A stretch of DNA of 64,000 nt from Phocoena phocoena (lineage: Eukaryota > Chordata > Mammalia > Artiodactyla > Phocoenidae): positions 49,322,500 to 49,386,499 of the forward strand of contig NC_089236.1 in NCBI RefSeq assembly GCF_963924675.1, given 5' to 3'. Made by a program: the position numbers and the translations under genes. Numbering within the stretch: position 1 is the first letter of the stretch; each line of letters opens with the position of its first letter. Shown in pieces: positions 55,080-64,000 of the stretch. Below the pieces are notes generated by a model that worked only from the letters and a program-made list of their open reading frames with translations, had not been told where the DNA came from and made no database searches.

Positions 55080-57340
55080 TTAAAGCAAAAATAGTATCTA
55101 GGAAATTATGGTTTATAACACGTATAAGTAAAATATATTAAGAAAATAGCATAAGCAAAGTGAGAGGAAAAAATGACAGTATACCATTGTAAAATTCTGA
55201 CATCATACAGGAAGTGTGAGAAGTTAATGATGTAAGTTGTAAACCCTAGAGTAACCACTAACAATATAAAACAAAGAGCTGTAATTAAAAAGCCAAAAGT
55301 GAAGATAAAATAGAATATTGAAAAATAATCAAGCCTAAAGAAGGCAAGACGCATGAAAATAATAGCAAAGAACATATGAGACAAATAGAAAACAAATAGC
55401 AAGTTAGGAGATAGAAACCTAATCACATCAAAATGTTTACTGTAAATGATCAAATGATTCCAGGTAAAAGCTGGAGACAGTAAGATTGTATTAAAAACAG
55501 TAACACCCAATTATACGTTGTCTACACGAGAAAAAGGGGGATACTACATGATGATGTAGGGGTCAATTCATGGAGAAAACATAACAATCCTAAATTTGTT
55601 TGCACCTAATAACAGAGCTCAAAATACATAAACAAAAGCTGATAGAACTGAAAAGAGAATTAGAATAATTCGCAATTGAATTTAAATACTTAAAGCCCGC
55701 TCTCCCAAAAACCTTCAGAACAAGGAGACAAAAGAAAAATCAGTTAACAATGTAGAAGACGTGAAGAACATTAACCAACTTTCCAAACTGACATTTGTAG
55801 GATATAGGTCTAATATACATATAGACTGCTCTACCCAACAATGCAGGGTCCACTGTTTTCAATTGTACATGTAACCTTCACCAATACTGACCACATTCTG
55901 AGCCATAAAACAAATCTCAGCAAATTTTTAAAGACCCCAAATCATACATACCCTGAAAACCATGGAATTAAACTAGAAACCAATATAAGAAGTATATCCC
56001 AAAATGCCCAAGTATTTGAACATTAAAATACATAATTCTAAATAATCCAAGATCAAAGGAGAAATCACAATGGAAATTAGAAAATCTTTTGAACTGAATA
56101 AAAATGTAAAATAACAGAGCTCAGAGTAAAATGTATAGCATTACATACATTACGTAAGAAAAAAGGTCTCAAACCAATATTTTAAGCTTCCATCTTAAGA
56201 AACCACAAAAAGAAAAAAGTAAACCTATAACAAGCAGAAAGAAGAAAATAATAAAGATCAGGAATCAATGAATTAGAAAAAAGTAGAATACCAGAGGAAA
56301 AAATTAATGAAACCGAAAGCTGGTTCTTTCACAACATCAATAAAATTGATAATCCTCTAGACAAAGTGATCAAGACAAAAATACAAAAGTCACAAGTCAC
56401 CAAAATTAGGAATAAAGTGTTATCAGTGCAGATCCTACAAATATTAAAAGAATAAGGTAATATGAACAACCTTATGCCAATAAATTCTATAACATATAAA
56501 AAGCCAAATTCCTTCAAAATCACAAACTAAGAAGGTTCACTGAAAAATTAATTTATAATCTGAATAGCCCTATATGCATTAAATAAATTGAAAACCTTCC
56601 TAGAAAGAAAAATAAGCCTCTAAATCCACATGAATTCTCTGGTGAATTCGTCCACACTTCCAAGGGAGAAAAAATACCAATTCTACACAAAGTATCCCAA
56701 AAACGAACAGGACAGAACACTTCCCAAGTTATTTTCGGAGGCTACAAATACCCTGAAAGAAAAATCAGATAAAGACACTACAAGAATAAAAGCTAACTTT
56801 TAAAAAATTCTTAACAAAATATTAGAAAATCAAATATAGCTATACATAATAAGATAATGCATCAAGACCAAGTAAGGCTTATACAAGGAATAAGGAATGT
56901 CTGGTACAACGTTCAAAACTTAAGCAGTGCAATTAATTCACTGTATCAACAAACTAAGAAAAGAAATTATATTATCCCAATAGATATAAAATAGCCAAAA
57001 ACCTATAATGTACTTAGAATTAAATTTAATTAAAGAGAAAACAATCATTACAAAAATATATTAAAATCTATTTGAAGTATAAAAAGTAAGATTGAACAAA
57101 TGGAAAGACAACCATATTTTTGAATTAGGATGATAAAATGAAATAACATTAGAAATAGAGATAACATTAAAATATTAATTGTCCCCAGATTATATGTAAA
57201 TTTAGTGCAATTAAAATCACAATAGGGTTTTTATGTATCTTTTGCCCAGGGGAGGTGGACAATGAATACGATACTCCTAAGATATGAACCCTAGTTATAT
57301 GTCTGAGAATATCTAAGAAAATCAGTTTTAAAAGGAAAAA
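55080..57340 (+). mobile_element. ancient L1M inter-ORF spacer and ORF2 (EN to RT) relic
   Basis: The spacer has TTGTAAACCCTAGAGTAACC. ORF2 then shows ATTATACGTTGTCTACACGA, TTTGCACCTAATAACAGAGC, ACTGACCACATTCTGAGCCA, TTAAGCTTCCATCTTAAGAA, CTGGTTCTTTCACAACATCA, CTGAATAGCCCTATATGCAT, CTGGTGAATTCGTCCACACT, CAATTCTACACAAAGTATCC and AACAAAATATTAGAAAATCA. This is the order of endonuclease, linker and early RT. All frames are broken. Interrupted at 57351 by a young L1. Confidence 0.85.
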
Positions 57341-57350
57341 AACCCTGTAC

Positions 57351-57891
57351 CAGAAGATGTGACACATATATACAATGGAATATTACTCAGCCATAAAAAG
57401 AAACGAAATTATGTTATTTGTAGTGAGGTGGATGGACCTAGAGACTGTCATACAGAGTGAAGTAAGTCAGAAAGAGAAAAACAAATGTCGTATGCTAACA
57501 CATATATATGGAATCTAAAAAAAAAAAAACAAACGGTTCTGAAGAACCTAGGGGCAGGACAGGAATAAAGACGCAGACGTAGAGAATGGACTCGAGGACA
57601 CGGGGAGGGGGAAGGGTAAGCTAGGACGAAGTGAGAGAGTGGCATGGACATATATACACTACCAAACGTAAAATAGATAGCTAGTGGGAAGCAGCCGCAG
57701 AGCACAGGGAGATCAGCTCGGTGCTTTGTGACCACCTGGAGGGGTGGGATAGGGAGGGTGGGAGGGAGACGCAAGAGAGAGGGGATATGGGGATATATGC
57801 ATACATACAGCTGATTCACTTTGTTATACAGCAGAAAGTAACACACCACTGTAAAGCAATTATACTCCAATAAAGATGTTAAAAAAAAAAC
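57351..57891 (+). mobile_element. young LINE-1 3' end nested in L1M, with TSD
   Basis: CAGAAGATGTGACACATATA, CAATGGAATATTACTCAGCC, GGTGGATGGACCTAGAGACT, GAAGTAAGTCAGAAAGAGAA, CAGGAATAAAGACGCAGACG, CTGATTCACTTTGTTATACA and CTCCAATAAAGATGTTAAAA give the C-terminus of ORF2, complete 3' UTR and A10 tail. TSD AACCCTGTAC (57341-57350) / AACCCAGTAC (57892-57901). Low divergence marks it as the youngest L1 here. The 140-residue minus frame (57448-57870) is its antisense. Confidence 0.94.
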
Positions 57892-57899
57892 AACCCAGT

Positions 57900-59350
57900 A
57901 CTATCATAGGATATACGAAAACAACTGTGGAATTTATATTTACTGGGAAAGGGATACATTACCTTAAAAATGGTTCTGATACAATGGACTGGATATGCAC
58001 CTGAAAGTAAGTAAAAGTGGACCCCCTCCCTCCCCTCTCATGACACATGTACAACGAAAAATTCCAAATGGACTAAAGATAAGATCAAAGTGGAAAGAAA
58101 AATTAAATCTAAGTCTAGGACATTACATGTTTATTTTACCAATGGAGAAAGTCTTTTAAAAACTTAAAACAAAAACAGGAAACCAGAGAAACAGAGAGGG
58201 GAAAAAATTGATTATATTAAAATTTAAAATGTTAGGGACTTCCCTGGTGGTGCAGTGCTTAAGAATCCACCTGCCAATGCAGGGGACACGGGTTCAAGCC
58301 CTGGTCCGGGAAGATCCCACATGCCGCGGAGCAACTAAGCCCATGTGCCACAACTACTGAAGCCCACGCACCTAGAGCCCGTGCTCCGCAACTAGAGAAG
58401 CCACCGCAATGAGAAGCCTGCACAGCACAAGGAAGAGTAGCCTCTGCTCACCGCAACTAGAGAAAGCCCGCGCGCAACAACGAAGACCCAACAAAGCCAA
58501 AAATAAATAACTTTTTTTTAATTTAAATGTTAACAACATCAAAAGATACTTCTTAAACAGACAAGAGGCCAAAGATTAGTTTTTGAAAAAATTATCTGCA
58601 ATGCAGGCATCAGACAAATGGTTAATAGCTGTAATATATAAATAACTCTCACAAAAGGACAATAACCAAATAGAAAAATGAACAAAGAATAAAGGGCAAC
58701 TCTTAGAAGAATACCAATTTACCTACAAACATAGGAAAAGATGCTCCAGGTCACTAGAAGTCAGGAAATAATAACTGAAGTTAACAATGAGATACCACTA
58801 CACAACTATCATACTAGAAAAGTGTCATCTATTGCTGATGGAGTTTATGGGAAAGGGTATTTCCCTGCATTGCTGGTGGCAACATTTTGAATCAATAACG
58901 CCACCCTGGTGATCGATCCCACAAGTCTGTAATATAAAGATATTTATTACAATACTGGTTTTAGTAGCAAAAACTGGAAACAAAGCATTGCCCATCAGTA
59001 AGTTAACAGACTATAAAATAACCATACCTTGCAATATATTCAACAGTTTTGTTTTCAATGGATTAGAGTTCTTGCAGCTAAGTGGAAGGATTTCCCTTAG
59101 GCAGGACGAAATGAAAAAAAACAGTCTCCAAAAAATAATCTCACTTTTGTAAACGTGATCAAAAAACCGTGTGTGCAGATGCATCTATAACACTTATGGC
59201 TGTGGAGAAAAATACTAAGACCCATAATACTGATGGTTATGATGAGGGTTATGAGGGAATATAATGCTACTGTTGGCTAGAGGAAGAAGGGAAGCTAAGT
59301 AAAAAAAAGAGAAAGGAGTTCACTATAAAATCAAGTTTAAAGTCTCCACA
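57900..59350 (+). mobile_element. ancient L1M ORF2 C-terminal part and 3' region, split by a SINE
   Basis: AATGGACTAAAGATAAGATC, AAATTGATTATATTAAAATT, then (after the SINE) CAAGAGGCCAAAGATTAGTT, ATAACTCTCACAAAAGGACA, AAAGATGCTCCAGGTCACTA, GAGATACCACTACACAACTA, TGCATTGCTGGTGGCAACAT and CACTTTTGTAAACGTGATCA follow the end of an L1ME-like ORF2 and UTR. It is collinear with the copy at 55080-57340. Confidence 0.75.
58235..58519 (+). mobile_element. CHR-family SINE, long form, nested in L1M, with TSD
   Basis: GGGACTTCCCTGGTGGTGCA, CAAGCCCTGGTCCGGGAAGA, GTGCCACAACTACTGAAGCC, GAAGCCACCGCAATGAGAAG and GAAAGCCCGCGCGCAACAAC, then a tail with AAAAATAAATAACTTTTTTT. TSD AATTTAAAATGTTA (58221-58234) and AATTTAAATGTTA (58520-58532). 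Confidence 0.93.
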
Positions 59351-59814
59351 CACGTGTACCTACTTTTATCAGAGAGAGAGATGTGTAAACCCTGCCCAAC
59401 AAGTGAGTTTCTGCAAAACACAGCTTATTTCCTATAGATCTTAAGGGGTAATCCTTTGAAAAACTAAGTATAAAGGTAAGAATAAATTCACATGTAAATA
59501 TTATAAATATCTAGCTTTGAGTTGGTTGTAAACATTAAATAATACCTTTAAAACGTGTATACACATTTTATGTACAGTAAATGTGCAACATAATTTTTGA
59601 AAGAGAAAACACTTAGAAAACCACGTCTAAATGGAAAAAGGTTTTCCAAAGGTTTTCCGATAAGATTGAAAGTACTTAAAAGAGACTGTAACATAAATCT
59701 AAGAATATCTAGTGTATTATTTTTAGGCACATAAAAGATCTACATGAAGAATATAAACTGAAGCAGAATACACTAGCATGGCCCTTCCTTTGGGCTTAAC
59801 TGTGCTGCATTTTC

Positions 59815-59915
59815 CCCAATCTGCCTATACGTTGGGACAAAGCCCATGTTCTATTTATCTTAGTATTCTCAGCACCTAACATAAGCCCTGCTATGTGCTA
59901 AGTGATGAAGCATCT
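59815..59915 (+). mobile_element. possible L2 3' end
   Basis: GGGACAAAGCCCATGTTCTA, TTTATCTTAGTATTCTCAGC and ACCTAACATAAGCCCTGCTA resemble the L2 3' end (GGGCAGGGACTGTGTCTTAT, TGTATCCCCAGCACCTAGCA). Confidence 0.5.
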
Positions 59916-60164
59916 CCCTAATTTCCTTCAGAGTATGGATGCATTCCAATTGCACAGTCTCTTCTAGGATTAATTGGGTTGATCCCTCCGAGCTGTTATA
60001 TTTGGGGTTTTATATACCCCCTTAAAGTATGTTTTGGAAGGAGATAAGAATTCATCCAATCATATTCACTGAGCAGCACCTCTTTTGCGCAATGTGGACT
60101 TTCAGAATGTTGGCTTATTAAGACTAAATGAAAGTTAGGAAGACAGCAGTGGAATGAAATGGGA

Positions 60165-60305
60165 ACAAATTATTTTACTGGTGTTGGAAATCAAGGTTCT
60201 AGTTTTGACTTGGCTACCTTCTAGTTATTTTACCTTCACTGTGTCCAATCTACATTATAGGATTGTCAGGATGAAACTAAAACCACTCTGTAAACCACCA
60301 AGCAC
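60165..60305 (-). mobile_element. MIR fragment, reverse
   Basis: CAAGGTTCTAGTTTTGACTT, ACCTTCTAGTTATTTTACCT, TAGGATTGTCAGGATGAAAC and CCACTCTGTAAACCACCAAG follow reverse MIR. Confidence 0.55.
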
Positions 60306-61809
60306 TAAGAAATTCTTTTTTTGCTGGCCCCTACTTCTCAAGAATTCTAAACTGTCTTAATTACAAAGCTACTTATACATAAAACACAACTGCTTCAGCC
60401 TGGAGCCTTGGTAGAGTCCCAATATACTCAACAGAAAGTTCAGTGTACAATAAAAATACCGTCAATGCTCTTTATAGACTCATTAAGAGTTCATTTCTTT
60501 CTTATTATACAGTCTCTCAAAATGAAGTATCTCGTGTGTTTGCTTAAGTGTCCTGTATTTCTACCTACAGCAGAAAAGCTAATGCACATTCCAGAGGATA
60601 TCCCTCTTTAAATATTCAACCACTCTACTGTAAAGTTCCTTTCTAAATATCCCTTCAACTGACTCTGACCTTCTGTAAAACTGATCGATTTTCAAGTTTT
60701 CCCTTCCATTGTTCTTACACAGGAAAAAAAGATTTTATTCCTATATGTAAAGGCTTTTGGTCAAGGCTAAAATTCCCAACATTTATAAATAAAACATATA
60801 TCAAACCTCTTCAGCAATATGCAAAACTTTTATTAGATAACTTCATATAAAGTGTACTTTTAAATTTTTATTAATCAACCACCATTATTTTTGTTTATCC
60901 AAATAAACCTTCTCTAAATTCACTGTAACACTGTGTGCCCTACTAGCCAAGCATATGCCGGGATCTATTTTTGGAAAAGAAAATTTTCTGGTGATACAGC
61001 AAATGACAGAAGTTCGCCAAAACACCACAAAGCCATCAGCTCTAAAAGATAACAGAAAAAGAGGTGTGAAATCACCACAGATGCCAAAATAGCTTTTTTT
61101 AATTTGCTCTCTTCCGCTTGCAGGTTTGCTGTTTCTTTTCTATAAAACGTAAAACTTTTTCCATGAAGGATTTGTGCCACCTATCCACTTTCAAACCTCG
61201 AAACCTTTGATTTCCCAGCTAGGAGCAATTTTTCTCCCCTGCCTTTTGTTTAAGCAACTTATAGCACTTGATCCATGTATCACAAATTACTTTGAATTAT
61301 AATTTTCTACAGAAGTCTTACTTCTCCTACTTGATTTTCGGCTCATTGGTGATGTCCTACCCATTTTCATATATAATTCCAGATACATGGTAGGAGCTAA
61401 ATAAGCATAAATCCAATGAGAAAGTAAGGCATTTTTTATACAGATAATATGTTTTTATTAATTTTATTATGCCTCTGACTTCAATAGCTTTATCAAACAG
61501 AAAGCATACTGGCCAGAATTTATTGGTCTACTATTAACATTATGGAACATCCTGTAGCAGTTGCCGCCTAAAATAATTTTTTGGATTAAGTCTCTTAAAC
61601 ACAGAATTGGCTTCTACACTGAAGTAAATATTCTAGTAAAGGTATTCTAGTAAATGTATATCAATATAATCTACAAATAAAACAGTCTCTAAAGACAATA
61701 TTTATTTGTACAATCTCCCATTCTTTTGCTCTAATTCTCTACAATAAAACTAATTGGAATAGCATATTTAATGCTGAAGGGAGGTAAGAGTAACACAGAG
61801 GACAGTTCA

Positions 61810-61965
61810 AAGGTTTTCCAGCCTTCAACTCTTTGCTTTAAAGCTAACTGGTTATTGATAATGATGGCATTACTCTGTGAAAATCAGTTTCCACATCTAT
61901 TAAATAGAAACCATAATATCATACACATGTACTCAATGAACATTTAATAAAGGAAGGGAGGAAGG
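61810..61965 (-). mobile_element. possible MIR fragment, reverse
   Basis: AAAATCAGTTTCCACATCTA, TTAAATAGAAACCATAATAT and CATGTACTCAATGAACATTT resemble the reverse MIR (CTCAGTTTCCTCATCTGTAA, AGCGCTCAATAAATG). Confidence 0.4.
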
Positions 61966-62582
61966 AATCTCATGTTTCTAATATATAATGCACTCCAGCA
62001 AACTTGTACAAAACTCAAATATGTGTAAGTCAAGGGACTAGACTTACATTTTAAAGGACACCTATTCCCAGAGACAAAGGAATATTACAAAACCTGTAAT
62101 TATACACAATCTATTAGTGTCATTAAAAACAGATGTATAGCATTTTGTATGTTCTGTCATCTTATTATTTTTTTACAATTCATTAGCTTACCTCCACTAA
62201 GCACTTTCAATAAAGATTCACCAATTTTCAGCACACCTAATGAGTCTCAACTGGATAATAAGCCCTGTTCCTCAAAACGAGAATCAAGATTTTCATTTTC
62301 CCCTTCTTCTACTCAGTTTGTTAATGAAAGGCATAAAAACAGTAAAATTCACAAATAATTTTCGAAATTATTATCAAAAATGGCAAAATCAGGGCTGGGG
62401 GGAGGGGAAAGACTGTTACGTGGCCCCACCTTACAAGAGCTTAAAAAAATTCATTCATTCATGAACTGATGATATTCGTAAGTCAAAATCCAGTGTACAA
62501 AAAGGTACTTCGGCGGTCTCCACAGAGTATTCAAAGTGTCAATTATTTGAAAGTCAACTAGACATGCCTGTTTACTAAACAG

Positions 62583-62647
62583 TACTAAACAGTACATATT
62601 AAATAACCTAAGTTATGTACTAAACAGTACATATTAAATAACCTAAG
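62583..62647 (+). repeat. 35-bp tandem duplication next to a SINE
   Basis: A 30-base block beginning TACTAAACAGTACATATT and ending AACCTAAG at 62583-62612 is repeated exactly at 62618-62647, separated by TTATG. The second copy ends at the SINE start. Confidence 0.93.
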
Positions 62648-62842
62648 GGACTTTCCTGGCAGTCCAGTGGTTAAGACTTCGCCTTCCAACGCAAGGGGTG
62701 TGGGTTCGATCCCTGGTCGGGGAGCTAAGATCCCACATGCCTCTCAGCCAAAACACCAAAAACATAAACCAGAAGCAATACTGTAACAAATTCAATAAAG
62801 ATTTAAAATCGTCCACGTCCAAAGAAAATCTTTACAGTAAAT
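62647..62842 (+). mobile_element. CHR-family SINE (CHRS-like, non-poly-A tail), with TSD
   Basis: GGGACTTTCCTGGCAGTCCA, GGTTCGATCCCTGGTCGGGG, GCTAAGATCCCACATGCCTC, then the distinctive tail CATAAACCAGAAGCAATACT, CAAATTCAATAAAGATTTAA and GTCCACGTCCAAAGAAAATC. TSD AAATAACCTAAG (62636-62647) / AAATAAGCTAAG (62843-62854). Confidence 0.9.
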
Positions 62843-62977
62843 AAATAAGCTAAGAAATGAAAAGCACAGTGCCTAATTTCTGTATTATAGTAGCTGCACA
62901 ATAAAGAGTAGTTGTTTTGTTGCTGCTATTCATTCTCAGTGGCTGGTTTTAAGAGAGGCCATCAATATACTAGAAGA

Positions 62978-63291
62978 GGGCTTCCCTGGTGGCGCAGTGG
63001 TTGAGAATCTGCCTGCTAGTGCAGGGGACACAGGTTTGAACCCTGGTCTGGGAGGATCCCACAACTGGCCCCGTGCAACTGGGCCCGTGGGCCACAACTG
63101 CTGAGCCTGCGCGTCTGGAGCCTGTGCTCCGCAACAAGAGGGGCCGCGATGGTGAGAGGCCCGCACACCACGATGAAGAGTGGCCCCCACTTGCCACAAC
63201 TAGAGAAAGCCCTCGCACAGAAACGAAGATCCAACACAGCAAAAATAAATAAATAAATGAACTCCTACCCCCAACATCTTAAAAAAAAAAA
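62978..63291 (+). mobile_element. CHR-family SINE, intermediate form, with TSD and extra tail
   Basis: Head GGGCTTCCCTGGTGGCGCAG and middle GAGCCTGCGCGTCTGGAGCC as in the short cetacean form, but continuing with GAAGAGTGGCCCCCACTTGC and CAACTAGAGAAAGCCCTCGC as in the long form. The TSD ATACTAGAAGAG is exact at 62967-62978 and 63292-63303. About 20 bases (CTCCTACCCCCAACATCTT) sit between the AAAT repeats and the final A-run. Confidence 0.94.
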
Positions 63292-63304
63292 ATACTAGAA
63301 GAGA

Positions 63305-63600
63305 TGAAAGTTTTTTTCTTCCAGTTTTATTGTGATGTAATTGATATATAGCACTGTGTAAGTTTAAAGTATAACATACACCATGAAATGATTACCACAG
63401 TAAATTTAGTAAACGTCCAACATCTCATATAGATACAAAAACGTAAGACAAAGAAATTTTTTCCTTGTGATGAGAATTCTTAGGATTTACTCTCTTAACT
63501 TTCCTATATAACATACAGCAGTATTAATTATATTTATCATGTTGTATGTTACATCCCTAGTACTTATTTATCTTATAACTGGAAGTTTGTACCTTTTGAG
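63305..63600 (-). mobile_element. LINE-1 (L1MA-type) 3' UTR, reverse
   Basis: TTTTATTGTGATGTAATTGA, GTGATGAGAATTCTTAGGAT, TTACTCTCTTAACTTTCCTA, CATGTTGTATGTTACATCCC and TATAACTGGAAGTTTGTACC are the reverse complement of the same UTR seen at 43545-43830. This is the only minus-strand L1 I found. Confidence 0.88.
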
Positions 63601-63604
63601 CAGA

Positions 63605-63850
63605 CTAATATTTACTGAGCACTAAGTATGTACAAGGTTCTATATACTGGATGCTTTGCAGGCATTACCACAATTCTGATCCTCAAAAACATTCTGCAAT
63701 GGTGACATTATATGTTCTTGTTTTTGTTTTTATTTACCAGTGAGTAAACTAAGACTTGCAGAAGCAACTTGCCCAGTTAGACGGCTAAAAACTGGGTAGC
63801 TTAAAGTTTCAAATCCAGTAGTATTTAACTCCACTGCAAGGCTTCATTTG
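63605..63850 (+). mobile_element. MIR SINE, near full length
   Basis: AATATTTACTGAGCACTAAG, TATGTACAAGGTTCTATATA, AGTGAGTAAACTAAGACTTG, AACTTGCCCAGTTAGACGGC and AGTATTTAACTCCACTGCAA follow MIR in order. Confidence 0.75.
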
Positions 63851-64000
63851 GCAAGAAGAAAAAATTTTTCAGGAAAATGTAGTGAATTGTGGAATGATTA
63901 ATAGACATGAATATACTGACTAGAAATGAAAAGGCAAGGGGAAATGACCATGATATTTGGCACTTAGCTACTGAAAGGACAGTCATATGGACTGTACTCC

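Larger units (their letters stand above)
59355..62580. other. mostly unique non-coding sequence
   Basis: No coding signal recognised. Contains the small relics listed separately at 59815, 60165 and 61810. The rest is AT-rich and unassigned. Confidence 0.45.

Noticed and set aside
55106..55510. 134-residue hydrophobic minus-strand frame resembling a membrane protein
   Set aside because: Antisense of A-rich L1M spacer/ORF2 sequence. A-rich sense DNA yields Phe/Leu/Ile-rich antisense frames. Frames at 49242-49496 and 51115-51438 arise the same way.
57448..57870. 140-residue minus-strand frame
   Set aside because: Antisense of the young L1 3' UTR at 57351-57891.

Overview
The window is mammalian nuclear DNA, almost certainly from a cetacean (whale or dolphin). 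The evidence is ten copies of the tRNA-Glu-derived CHR SINE family, which is confined to Cetacea, hippopotamus and ruminants. They include the short GC-rich subtype with a poly-A tail that is typical of whales (16994-17204, 19803-20020, 21124-21308 reverse, 39859-40074 reverse). Young LINE-1 3' ends of the cetartiodactyl type and ordinary mammalian relics (MIR, L2, MER5/hAT, MaLR LTRs) fit this. I found no protein-coding exon, structural RNA gene, CRISPR array or prokaryotic feature. The open reading frames are short, and the longer ones either lie inside repeats or show no protein I recognise.

Layout. 1-10 kb: mostly unique AT-rich sequence with two MIRs, a 111-base purine tract, a degenerate CA-rich minisatellite, a young L1 3' end and a probable CR1/L3 relic. 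10.2-11.8 kb: an L2 LINE on the minus strand, including its reverse-transcriptase region, split by a 5'-truncated L1 with target-site duplications. 13-21 kb: SINE-rich, with L1 3' ends, MIRs and MER5. 24.2-26.4 kb: the most GC/CpG-rich part, with disrupted antisense reading frames that may be an old processed pseudogene. 28.2-30.4 kb: L1 ORF2 pieces, one with a recent internal tandem duplication, then an L2. 30-42 kb: mostly unique, with microsatellites and one SINE. 42.4-59.4 kb: a run of LINE-1 relics, all on the plus strand, with a hAT relic, two MaLR LTRs and finally a near-complete ancient L1M (5' region, ORF1, ORF2, 3' end) carrying a nested young L1 and a nested SINE. 59.4-64 kb: unique sequence, MIRs, two SINEs and the only minus-strand L1 3' end I saw.

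There is no operon or pathway here; the window is a record of layered retrotransposition. Nearly every L1 fragment lies on the plus strand. Since L1s in introns tend to be antisense to the host gene, the window could be a large intron of a minus-strand gene, but I see no exon to confirm this. I found nothing that qualifies as a new biological system. The points most worth checking are the L1 strand bias, the nested L1M with repeated 5' units, the candidate pseudogene block, several unusual SINE copies and a few strong hairpins. All repeat calls come from reading against remembered family patterns, without alignment, so boundaries are approximate and subfamily names are deliberately loose.
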